Source: Methanomicrobium sp. W14
Lineage (GTDB): Archaea; Halobacteriota; Methanomicrobia; Methanomicrobiales; Methanomicrobiaceae
Length of the DNA: 64,000 nt
NCBI RefSeq assembly: GCF_017875315.1
Contig: NZ_JAGGMM010000001.1
Coordinates: 124,001 to 188,000, forward strand
Reading direction: 5' to 3'
Numbering within the stretch: position 1 is the first letter of the stretch; every line of letters begins with the position of its first letter. Shown here piece after piece: positions 44,814 through 53,102 of this stretch. The notes beneath the pieces were generated by a model. The model saw nothing but the letters and a program-made list of their open reading frames with translations. It was not told where the DNA came from and searched no databases. Made by a program: the position numbers and the translations under genes.

Positions 44814-45554
44814 ATGATGCAGAACCAGGATCCGGTATTGAGATTTTTTGCAGGAGAGCTTGAATTTTTAGAGCAGGAAGATGACGGTTTAATCCTGTTA
44901 CCGACAGGTCAGCCCGTAAAGACCGTATATATTTCGGGTGTTTTAACTGAGGTAAAAAAGGGCCCCGGAGGTTATGTCTCCGGTGCACGGGTTGCTGACC
45001 CTTCCGGGGTTTTTATAGTTAAATGCGGAAAGGACAAGGGATTTTGCTGCTCCAAATTCCTGAAAACCGGGATTTTGTCATATGTTTCGGTCCTGGGAAT
45101 TATTGCTTACGACAAAAAGGAGTCCTGTTTTGCGGTGTTTCCTGAATCGGTTAATAAAGTCTCAAAAAGTGAACGTAATTTGTGGATACTTGCAGCGGCA
45201 GACTCAACTTTGAAGCGTCTTGAAGAGTTTAGGGGAACATGCAACAGTTTATGTCATGACGGCTACACGGAAAAAATAATCGCGGTTATTGAAAACGCCC
45301 TGAAATTTGTTGATACGGAAAAAACAGGAAATGATGCATCCGGTCTGAAAGAAGATGACTCCATGCACGACTGCGCAAAAATTGTAGAGATTATCCGGTC
45401 AGGCAGCACGAAAAAGGGTATTTTTTCAGACGACTTTTATTTGGCATGTGAATTACTGGGAATTTCAGGGGAAAGCGCACAGAAGTGTGTTGAAAAGCTT
45501 GTCGAAGACGGTGAGCTGTACCTTCCGCCGGGCGGATATATAAAACTGATTTGA
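44814..45554 (+). CDS. RPA-associated OB-fold protein
   Basis: A 246-aa protein. Residues ~35-110 look like an OB fold (VYISGVLTEVKKGPGGYVSG, RVADPSGVFIVKCG), and the C-terminal ~70 residues like a winged helix (IFSDDFYLACELLGIS...VEKLVEDGELYLPPGGYIKLI). This matches archaeal RPA-associated proteins that work with single-strand-binding RPA. It overlaps the phosphoesterase gene downstream. TATAAAT is only about 10 bp before the ATG, so the true start could be later, but no nearby in-frame ATG exists. Confidence 0.75.
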   Translation: MMQNQDPVLRFFAGELEFLEQEDDGLILLPTGQPVKTVYISGVLTEVKKGPGGYVSGARVADPSGVFIVKCGKDKGFCCSKFLKTGILSYVSVLGIIAYDKKESCFAVFPESVNKVSKSERNLWILAAADSTLKRLEEFRGTCNSLCHDGYTEKIIAVIENALKFVDTEKTGNDASGLKEDDSMHDCAKIVEIIRSGSTKKGIFSDDFYLACELLGISGESAQKCVEKLVEDGELYLPPGGYIKLI

Positions 45555-45559
45555 GTGAG

Positions 45560-46345
45560 ATGATGATTCCTGAATTTCTGCCTTTCGGCCCTGCGTTTGT
45601 TATTGAAAACACTATCCGTGTTCTTGTCGTCGCCGACACTCACTTCGGTGCCGAGACCGGGCTTGCAAGGCATGGTCTTCACATAAAAAGCAACAGTTCG
45701 GACAGGCTGTCGCGCCTTATGAAATGCATTGAAGTCTCAAAATGCGACCTGCTGGTACTTTTGGGTGACGTCAAGCACTCGATACCTGTTACGACAAGGC
45801 AGGAGTACAGGGAGCTTCCTGATATAATTGAGAAGATACGTTCCAAAACGGATTTCAGGGTCCTTCCCGGAAATCATGACGTGGGAATAGAAAAATTCCT
45901 TAAAGAAGGTGAACTTCTCCCCAAAGAAGGCAGCGTAATTGACGGTACAGGATATATGCACGGTCATACGTACCCGTCTGAAGACCTCCTGGGAAAACTT
46001 ATTGTCACAGGTCATACGCATCCTGTCCTCTGTCTTTACGACGATGTAGGGTGTTCACTGAAGTCGCAGCCGGCATATGTCCTTTCAAGGATAGACCCTA
46101 AATCCGTCAGAATAAAAACTTCAGGGGTTATTAAAGAGAAAATCGAAAAAACACGTGTACTCTTTGTACCCGCATTTTTTGAGCTTGCAGGGGGAATTGA
46201 CGTAAGGGAGATTAAAAAGAGCGGGCTTGGGCCTCTTTCGAGGTGCATCGACGAGGACAGCGCCGAGGTTTTCTTAAGCGACGGGACGTACATAGACAGC
46301 CTGAAGGGACTGATGCGTGATGAGTGCGATAGAGCTTCTGGATGA
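45560..46345 (+). CDS. calcineurin-like metallophosphoesterase (COG1407 type)
   Basis: A 261-aa phosphoesterase with all metal motifs: VADTHFGAE, LLGDVKHSI, LPGNHDVG and VTGHTHPVL. The related MPE in bacterial Lhr clusters is a DNA phosphodiesterase. ATG 45560 is used; an in-frame TTG at 45551 overlaps the previous stop. It overlaps the Lhr gene by 26 bp, so OB protein, phosphoesterase and helicase are co-expressed. Confidence 0.9.
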   Translation: MMIPEFLPFGPAFVIENTIRVLVVADTHFGAETGLARHGLHIKSNSSDRLSRLMKCIEVSKCDLLVLLGDVKHSIPVTTRQEYRELPDIIEKIRSKTDFRVLPGNHDVGIEKFLKEGELLPKEGSVIDGTGYMHGHTYPSEDLLGKLIVTGHTHPVLCLYDDVGCSLKSQPAYVLSRIDPKSVRIKTSGVIKEKIEKTRVLFVPAFFELAGGIDVREIKKSGLGPLSRCIDEDSAEVFLSDGTYIDSLKGLMRDECDRASG

Positions 46346-49013
46346 AAGAATAAGGGCTCTTCTTGAGAAGAGAAACTTTACCGAGCTTTCGGATACACAG
46401 GAGGAGGCAATACCCTCAATAATGAGCGGTAAAAACACCCTGTGTATAGCACCCACAGGAACAGGCAAGACCGAGAGCGCCATGCTTCCTGTATTCCACA
46501 AACTCCTTAACCAGGAAGGTGAAGGCTTCAGGGCTTTATACATAACCCCTCTGCGCTCCTTAAACAGGGATATTCTTTTAAGGCTTGAATGGTGGGCAAA
46601 TGAGCTTTCCCTGTCTGTAGGTGTAAGGCACGGGGACACGAAGCAGGCGGAGAGAAGAAAACAGGCGTTAAAACCTCCGGACCTTCTTATAACAACTCCC
46701 GAGACCCTCCAGGCGATGTTTACTGGAAAAAGGCTTCGTGAACACTTAAAAAACGTAAAATATGTTATAATTGATGAAATCCACGAGCTCGCCGGCAACA
46801 AAAGGGGAGCGCAGTTGTCCGTTGCTCTTGAAAGGATTGTTGAATACGCGGGAGAATTTCAGAGAATCGCTCTTTCGGCAACTGTGGGGAACCCGGATGA
46901 TGTTGCAGGATTTCTGTGCGGAAAAAGGTCTTACGAAATTGTAAATATACCTGTTGCCCCTCTTCTGTCTGTCGACGTTAAATATGCAGGCGAATCATTT
47001 TCAGACCAGTCGGATGCTGTTGAAAAGTCGATAGACTCTGATGTTTCCACTCTTGTATTTGTAAATACGAGAGTCACCGCCGAAGCCCTCGGTCACAGGC
47101 TTTTTGAAAGGGGTGATGTCGACGTCCATCACGGGTCGCTTTCCCGGGAAGTGAGAATAGAGGCTGAGGACAGGTTTAAGCGCGGAGACCTGAAGGCCCT
47201 TATATGCACTTCCTCGATGGAACTCGGCCTTGATATAGGTCATGTAGGCCAGGTTGTCCAGTTTGGCTCTCCGCGTGAAGTCTCAAGGCTTCTTCAGAGG
47301 GTCGGACGTGCGGGTCACAGGCTTGATGCGGTCTCGAAAGGAAAAATTCTTGCAACGGGTTTTGACGACCTGCTCGAATCTCTTGTTATAGTAAGAAGGG
47401 CGCTTTCAAACGGCTGCGAAAATCTCTCTCTCATAACAAACGCCGCAGACGTACTTGCAAACCAGATATCGGCAATAGCTGTCGAATACGGTGAAATAAG
47501 TGCTGAAAGGGTAAAGGGCATAATAAAAAGGTCAGCATGCTTTTTTGACGTGGACATGGTGTTTGATGATGTCTGCCGCCAGATGGAGGAGCACAGGCTG
47601 ATAAGGATCATTTCCGGCATGATCATCAAAACAGGGAGGAGCCGCAAATACCTGTATTCAAACCTCTCCATGATACATGACGAGAAGAAGGTGAAGGTCT
47701 ATGATATCATATCAAGGCGCTTTGTCGGTACACTTGACGAGTCTTTTGTGGTTGGGTTTGTGTATACAGGTGCCGTTTTTATCACAAAGGGCCAGTTATG
47801 GCAGGTTTTGGCTATAGAGGACGGAATTATAAAGGTGGAGCCTGCATCAAGGGTCAAGGGAGAGCTTCCGTCATGGGAAGGTGAACAGATCCCGGTCCCG
47901 TTTGAGGTAGCAATGGAGGCCGGAAAACTGAGGCGGACACGCAGGTTCAAAGGTTATAAGACTGACCCGGCATCGGTTGCGTACGCCCGTGACCTTTTGT
48001 CCGGGATGGACAAAAGCGGTTCGCCTGTCCCGTGCGACAATTTAATCACGCTTGAGCATTACGACGAGGGTGTCGTAATGAACGTCTGCGGAGGACATAA
48101 GGCAAACGAAGCTTTGGGAAGGGTTATATCCGTTCTTCTTTCGGCAAGGTTCGGTACGTCTGTAGGAATTGAGACAGGTGCATACAGGATACTTTTCAGG
48201 CTCCCCGGTGAAGTCAGGGCAACTGATGTGCTCGAGGTTATAAACACTACCGAGCCCTCGACTTTAAGGGGCATTCTTCAGCTTGCCCTGAAAAGGACTG
48301 TCATATACAAGTGGAAGCTTGTTCAGGTTGCAAAAAAGTTTGGGGCGATTGATGCCGATGCAGATTACGAGCGTATAAGTATACATCGTCTTACAGACCT
48401 TTTTGACGGGACTGTCATACAAAAAGAAGCATACAGGGAGCTTTTTACAGTCAACATGGACGCCGGAAGGGCAGAGTACATTATGAGCCTTATCCAGTCG
48501 GGCAAAATTTCCGTCTGCATTGCACCGTTAAGCGTTCTTGGCAGGGAAGGAATATCATCTTCAAGGGACGTAATACCTCCCGAATCCATGTCGCAGGCCG
48601 TTATATCAACCATAAAAAAGCGTCTTGAAAACGACAATATCATACTTTTCTGTATGAACTGCCGGAAGTGGAAGATCAAAACAACAGTCGGGCGTGTCCC
48701 GGAGGATATCGTATGCCCCAGGTGCGGTGCCCGTCTTATTGCCGCATTAAAACCGTATGAAGAGGACTACATAAAAGTGGTATCAAAAAAAGAGAAGACG
48801 AAGGAGGAGAGGGGGATTGAGGTGCGTCTTTTGAGAAATGCGAATATCGTTCTGTCAAGCAGAAAAGCGGCAGTAACCGCATTTGCCGCAAGAGGCGTCG
48901 GGCCTGATGCAGCATCCAGAATTATTGCGACAATGGCAAAAGGTGACAATTTTTATAAAGAAATTCTCAAAGCGGAGAGAAATTATATTAAAACCCACCG
49001 CTTCTGGCAGTAA
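46320..49013 (+). CDS. lhr: Lhr-family ATP-dependent helicase
   Basis: An 897-aa superfamily 2 helicase with the Lhr-Core plan. Motif I is APTGTGKTESA, motif II IIDEIHEL, motif III ALSATVGNP, motif VI LLQRVGRAGHR. After the RecA domains come winged-helix and Lhr-specific regions. A C-terminal zinc-ribbon-like CMNCRKWKIK...CPRCGARL (around residue 780-805) adds to the usual core. GTG 46317 directly precedes ATG 46320 and either may be used. Bacterial Lhr is a DNA-damage-induced 3'-5' helicase; archaeal relatives act on DNA/RNA hybrids. Confidence 0.93.
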   Translation: MSAIELLDERIRALLEKRNFTELSDTQEEAIPSIMSGKNTLCIAPTGTGKTESAMLPVFHKLLNQEGEGFRALYITPLRSLNRDILLRLEWWANELSLSVGVRHGDTKQAERRKQALKPPDLLITTPETLQAMFTGKRLREHLKNVKYVIIDEIHELAGNKRGAQLSVALERIVEYAGEFQRIALSATVGNPDDVAGFLCGKRSYEIVNIPVAPLLSVDVKYAGESFSDQSDAVEKSIDSDVSTLVFVNTRVTAEALGHRLFERGDVDVHHGSLSREVRIEAEDRFKRGDLKALICTSSMELGLDIGHVGQVVQFGSPREVSRLLQRVGRAGHRLDAVSKGKILATGFDDLLESLVIVRRALSNGCENLSLITNAADVLANQISAIAVEYGEISAERVKGIIKRSACFFDVDMVFDDVCRQMEEHRLIRIISGMIIKTGRSRKYLYSNLSMIHDEKKVKVYDIISRRFVGTLDESFVVGFVYTGAVFITKGQLWQVLAIEDGIIKVEPASRVKGELPSWEGEQIPVPFEVAMEAGKLRRTRRFKGYKTDPASVAYARDLLSGMDKSGSPVPCDNLITLEHYDEGVVMNVCGGHKANEALGRVISVLLSARFGTSVGIETGAYRILFRLPGEVRATDVLEVINTTEPSTLRGILQLALKRTVIYKWKLVQVAKKFGAIDADADYERISIHRLTDLFDGTVIQKEAYRELFTVNMDAGRAEYIMSLIQSGKISVCIAPLSVLGREGISSSRDVIPPESMSQAVISTIKKRLENDNIILFCMNCRKWKIKTTVGRVPEDIVCPRCGARLIAALKPYEEDYIKVVSKKEKTKEERGIEVRLLRNANIVLSSRKAAVTAFAARGVGPDAASRIIATMAKGDNFYKEILKAERNYIKTHRFWQ

Positions 49014-49048
49014 AATTTTAAAAAAGTATTCCGGTTTTTTAGTGTTTA

Positions 49049-49603
49049 TCACATAATGCTGTCAAGTTTTTGTTCGAGAAAATCAAGACCCCTTTTAACG
49101 TCGTCAAGGTTTTTTCCGCCTGTTAAAATTATTTTTCCTGAAGAAAAGATAAGTGCGACAATTTTCGGCTCCTCGATTCTGTAGACAAGTCCGGGGAACT
49201 GCTCAGGCTCGTACTCTATGTTTTCAAGGTTTAACGTTACGACAACCCTGTTTAAGTTGACCTGCTTTCCGATGTCATATGAACAGACAATGTTTGTGAT
49301 AGCAACGTTGGGCTTATCAAATGTTTTTACGCCAACATTTTTCAGTGAACTGATAATTATATCAAGTCCTGCCTTAAGGTCATCCTTTTTCCTTATGCCT
49401 GTGAGTACAATTTTTCCCGAAGAAAAAATGAGGGAAGCAATTTTAGGTTTTTCAATCCTGTATACAGCTCCGGGAAATCTTTTGGTATTTAATTCACAGG
49501 TATCAATCTGCCTGGAAACTTCTTCCAGACTGATTGAGTCTGCAATCTCTCCTGAGGCGACGATATTCTCTATTTTAAGGGATTCATAATTCTTGTCAGC
49601 CAT
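49049..49603 (-). CDS. tbp: TATA-box-binding protein
   Basis: A 184-aa general transcription factor with the two direct repeats of the saddle fold: IENIVASGEIADSISLEEV...FPGAVYRIEKPKIASLIFSSGKIVLTG and ITNIVCSYDIGKQVNLNRV...FPGLVYRIEEPKIVALIFSSGKIILTG. Length is usual. Monocistronic; it converges on lhr with a 35-bp gap. Confidence 0.97.
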   Translation of the reverse strand: MADKNYESLKIENIVASGEIADSISLEEVSRQIDTCELNTKRFPGAVYRIEKPKIASLIFSSGKIVLTGIRKKDDLKAGLDIIISSLKNVGVKTFDKPNVAITNIVCSYDIGKQVNLNRVVVTLNLENIEYEPEQFPGLVYRIEEPKIVALIFSSGKIILTGGKNLDDVKRGLDFLEQKLDSIM

Positions 49604-49802
49604 TGTATATAATTTCCAGTCGTTTGAGCATAATATTAACTGTCTGATTTTGTTTTGATGAAATAATCATGTTTTCGGGCAAAAAAGTATAAAGATACAA
49701 ACTTACATTGTGCGCATTCTATGTCTTGGAGGTGGTTATATCTTCTGATCATCATACAAACTTAAAATTACATTCATATACCTTGCACCCAAAAATATAG
49801 GC
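49604..49802. promoter_or_regulatory. promoter region of the HTH-acyl-CoA synthetase with a direct repeat
   Basis: An 11-bp direct repeat ATACAAACTTA occurs at 49695-49705 and 49754-49764. An ATATACC box (49776-49782) followed by TTGCACC (49783-49789) lies 21-27 and 14-20 bp before ATG 49803, so the transcript is probably leaderless. The tbp promoter must lie at the left end. Confidence 0.45.
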
Positions 49803-51671
49803 ATGAATTCTGATAGCGGTGATTATTATACCCCCCAGGAGGTGGCTGATGCCCTCAAAGTGGAGGCCAGGACAGTCCATTCATGGCTGAGAGACGGTGT
49901 GATGAAAGGTGTCAAAGTGGGCAGGCTGTGGAGAATCCCGCAAAGCGAAGTTGATAAGGCGAAAAAAAGTGATTCCTCTGAATATGTCACAGGCTGCGAT
50001 AAAAAAGAGGAAATACCGATGAATATGAAGGATTACGACTCCGTATATGAAAATTTTACAATAGATGTCCCGGAGTACTTCAACTTTGGATATGATATCA
50101 TAGACAAATGGGGAAAGACTGACAGAAACAAACTTGCAATGATCTGGACCGACCAGAATGGTAATGAAAAAAAATATTCATTCAGGGACCTTAAGAACCT
50201 TTCAAACCAGGTTGCAAACATACTTTTAAAGTACAACATAAACAAGGGCGACCGCGTCCTGATAATGCTTCCGCGTATCCCGGAATGGTGGATCTTTGTA
50301 ATCGGGCTTATAAAGCTTGGAGCGGTATACTGCCCCTGCCCTGTCCTCCTGACGCCAAAAGATTTGAAGTACAGGATAAATGCAGGGAAGTTCAAGATGG
50401 TCATAACAGACCTTGGAAATGCACCGAAGATTAATGAAATCTGCAATGAATGCCCTACTCTGAGGGCAAGAATGGTTGTCGACGGAGAGCTCCCCGGATG
50501 GTCCAGCTACATTCACGAACTTCTGTATCCTGCACCTGTATCGCACAAATCCGTAAGCATCCCTGAAGACATGAGGACACGCTCGACTGACCCCATGCTT
50601 ATATACTTTACATCAGGGACTACGGGCGAGCCCAAGATGGTTCTTCACAACAATGCACACCCTCTTGGTCACAGGGTTACGGCCGAGCTGTGGCATGACC
50701 TGACGCCAAACGATGTTCACTTTACCTCATCTGATACCGGATGGGCAAAATGCGGATGGGGAAAAATATTCGGTCAGTGGATAGCAGGAGCATGCATTCT
50801 TGTCATTGATTTCAGGGGCAAATTTGAAGCCACGCAGCTCCTGCCGTTCATAGAAAAATATGAAGTCACAAGTTTCTGCTGCCCGCCTACGATATACCGC
50901 ATGCTTATACTCGCGGATTTAAGCAAGTTTGACCTCTCCGAGCTTCGCCACTGCACGAGTGCTGGAGAGCCCCTCAATCCTGAAGTAATAAAGATTTGGA
51001 AAGAAGGAACTGGTCTTACTATTCACGAAGGGTACGGTCAGACTGAGACATGCTGTGCAATTGCATCATTCACATGCATAAAAAGCAAGCCCGGCTCCAT
51101 GGGAAAACCATCTCCGGGGTGGCATATAGAGCTTCATGACGACGACGGAAAACCTGTCGGAAATTACGAGGAGGGAAGAATCGCAGTCTCTCTAAAACCG
51201 CACCGCCCGGTTGGCCTTATCGTGGAATATCTGGACAACCCCGAGGCGAACAAAGAGTCTTTCACAGGAGACTTCTATTACACCGGAGACAAAGCCTACA
51301 GGGATGACGACGGTTATTTCTGGTTTGTCGGGCGCAATGATGATGTCATTAAAAGTTCAGGGTACAGGATAGGCCCGTTTGAGGTTGAATCCGCCCTTAT
51401 TGAGCACCCTGCGGTAAAGGAATCCGCCGTTGTGGGCTCACCTGACAGGATACGCGGTAAGATTGTAAAGGCGTTCATAGTCCTGAATAACGGCTATGAG
51501 CCCAGCGATTCTTTGGTAAAGGAGATCCAGAATTTTGTGAAAAATATCACAGCGCCATACAAATACCCGCGTGCGATAGAGTTTGTGGACGAACTGCCAA
51601 AAACAATATCCGGAAAAATCAAGAGGAACCAGCTTCGCGAGCAGGAACTTAAAAAATTCCGGAGCAAATAA
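49803..51671 (+). CDS. AMP-forming acyl-CoA synthetase fused to N-terminal helix-turn-helix domain
   Basis: A 622-aa protein. Residues ~8-58 are an excisionase/MerR-type DNA-binding domain (YYTPQEVADALKVEARTVHSWLRDGVMKG, KVGRLWRIPQSEVDKA). A short linker leads to a full acyl-CoA synthetase (about 75-620) of the medium-chain/acetyl type: YFTSGTTGEPKMVLHN (P-loop), GYGQTE, YYTGDKAYRDDDGYFWFVGR and the catalytic C-terminal lysine in TISGKIKRNQL. It would activate a fatty or short-chain acid to acyl-CoA via acyl-AMP. GAGG at 50007-50010 sits 8 bp before an internal ATG 50019 at the enzyme start, so an enzyme-only product is possible. DNA binding is inferred. Confidence 0.9.
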   Translation: MNSDSGDYYTPQEVADALKVEARTVHSWLRDGVMKGVKVGRLWRIPQSEVDKAKKSDSSEYVTGCDKKEEIPMNMKDYDSVYENFTIDVPEYFNFGYDIIDKWGKTDRNKLAMIWTDQNGNEKKYSFRDLKNLSNQVANILLKYNINKGDRVLIMLPRIPEWWIFVIGLIKLGAVYCPCPVLLTPKDLKYRINAGKFKMVITDLGNAPKINEICNECPTLRARMVVDGELPGWSSYIHELLYPAPVSHKSVSIPEDMRTRSTDPMLIYFTSGTTGEPKMVLHNNAHPLGHRVTAELWHDLTPNDVHFTSSDTGWAKCGWGKIFGQWIAGACILVIDFRGKFEATQLLPFIEKYEVTSFCCPPTIYRMLILADLSKFDLSELRHCTSAGEPLNPEVIKIWKEGTGLTIHEGYGQTETCCAIASFTCIKSKPGSMGKPSPGWHIELHDDDGKPVGNYEEGRIAVSLKPHRPVGLIVEYLDNPEANKESFTGDFYYTGDKAYRDDDGYFWFVGRNDDVIKSSGYRIGPFEVESALIEHPAVKESAVVGSPDRIRGKIVKAFIVLNNGYEPSDSLVKEIQNFVKNITAPYKYPRAIEFVDELPKTISGKIKRNQLREQELKKFRSK

Positions 51672-51683
51672 TTTCTATTTTTT

Positions 51684-53084
51684 TCACCAGTTTTCCATAG
51701 ACTTGTCCAGAAAGTCGATGTGATCTATGGCGCTCTCATATTTTATTCTGTTAAGGTTGAAATTTTCAATGATGTCCTCAATTTCTGCGGTTTTTTCGAA
51801 TATTAATGCAAATTCCGTGGAATTTTTACCGGAAACAGCTTTTATAATCTCTGAAAGCGGTTTTTTTACATTGGTTATCATGGAATTCACGCTTAAAAGA
51901 CTTTTTTTGATCTCTCCAAGGTTCTGTGCGAGGTAACGGCTGTAATCCTTTGTATTTACGATGGACGTTATGTCCTCGATTATTGTTGTTACATATTCCG
52001 TGCCGTTTTCTCCTGAATTGGGAACAATACTGATGCTGAAAAAATTGTTTACTTTATTCTTCGATTTCAGCCTTTTTGTCTTTGTAATCGAGTGGTTTGT
52101 CCTGAAGACCTCATCGTACTCATCTTCAGCAACAAATGCCGAAAGCTCCTGTATGTCGGGAATAGGTCTTTTAAGAAGAAACGGGCTTATTCCAAGTCTT
52201 TTTACAAGTTCCGTAAAATTATCGTTGTAATACAGTATTTCAAGCTTTGAATCGGCTACAAATATAACCTCACTGAAGGAGTTCATAATGGACCTGATCT
52301 CATCAACCGGATTTTTCTGATTTTCACTTTCATCCGAAGCGGCCCCTACTGAAAAAATAAAGTCCCGGATATTTTTTTGTGAGTCCTCTGAAAACCCCGA
52401 GTAAAGGTTAACTCTGATTTTGTTTTTGCTGTCTGCTTTATATGCAATTGTGTCCGGCCAGAAATATTTAGGATTTGCAGATATTTTGTCATCTTCATTT
52501 ATAGTCTCAAAAACATCCGAGAGCTTTTTTCCTGTGAGTTTTCCGTCACCAGGACTGAGCATATTAAGGGCGGTTTCATTTGCATGGGTGATTACCCCGG
52601 AACAATCGGTTGTTATAAGAGGGCTGTTGAATGAGGAGAGCCTTTGAGCTGTTAAATCTGATGAAGGGTCATAATTTTCAGTTTTTTCCTGTGAGTCAGG
52701 TGTTTTAATGCCTTCCTTTTTATGGAGGGCCATTTCAATGTTTCCCAGGAGTTCTCTTTCCTTGAACGGTTTGATTAGAAATCCTGCGGGTTTTATTGCA
52801 ACTGCCCTTTCTATGGTTTTCTGGTCGGAATTTCCGGTAAGAAATATTACCGGTATACCATACATGCCCATAATTTTTTCCGCGGCTTGTATTCCGTCAA
52901 TGTTTCCTTTGAGCCTTATGTCCATCAGCACAAGGTCAGGACTTTTTTCTCCCGCCGTTTTGACTGCTTCATCTCCGCCGATGACAGTTCCAATAACACT
53001 GTATCCAAGCTTTTTTAATGTTGCCTGGATTTCCATTGCTATTATCATCTCGTCTTCGACAATCAGTATACTGCTGTTTTTCAT
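51684..53084 (-). CDS. response regulator with REC and PAS-like domains
   Basis: A 466-aa cytoplasmic regulator. The receiver domain (residues 1-125) has the phospho-Asp in LVLMDIRLKG, the acidic pair in VEDE, and the conserved Lys in LIKPFKERE. Then come two PAS-like regions (FNSPLITTDCSGVITHANETALNML; FSEVIFVADSKLEILYYNDNF) and a helical C-terminus. No DNA-binding domain is visible, so the output is probably protein-protein. It follows the kinase gene by 18 bp, its evident partner. Confidence 0.88.
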   Translation of the reverse strand: MKNSSILIVEDEMIIAMEIQATLKKLGYSVIGTVIGGDEAVKTAGEKSPDLVLMDIRLKGNIDGIQAAEKIMGMYGIPVIFLTGNSDQKTIERAVAIKPAGFLIKPFKERELLGNIEMALHKKEGIKTPDSQEKTENYDPSSDLTAQRLSSFNSPLITTDCSGVITHANETALNMLSPGDGKLTGKKLSDVFETINEDDKISANPKYFWPDTIAYKADSKNKIRVNLYSGFSEDSQKNIRDFIFSVGAASDESENQKNPVDEIRSIMNSFSEVIFVADSKLEILYYNDNFTELVKRLGISPFLLKRPIPDIQELSAFVAEDEYDEVFRTNHSITKTKRLKSKNKVNNFFSISIVPNSGENGTEYVTTIIEDITSIVNTKDYSRYLAQNLGEIKKSLLSVNSMITNVKKPLSEIIKAVSGKNSTEFALIFEKTAEIEDIIENFNLNRIKYESAIDHIDFLDKSMENW

Positions 53085-53102
53085 TTTGGTTGCCCCCTGC
53101 CG

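Noticed and set aside
49835-49860. AGGAGGTGG inside the HTH domain as a ribosome site
   Set aside because: The following ATG is out of frame with the protein and the bases encode the conserved Gln-Glu-Val of the domain.
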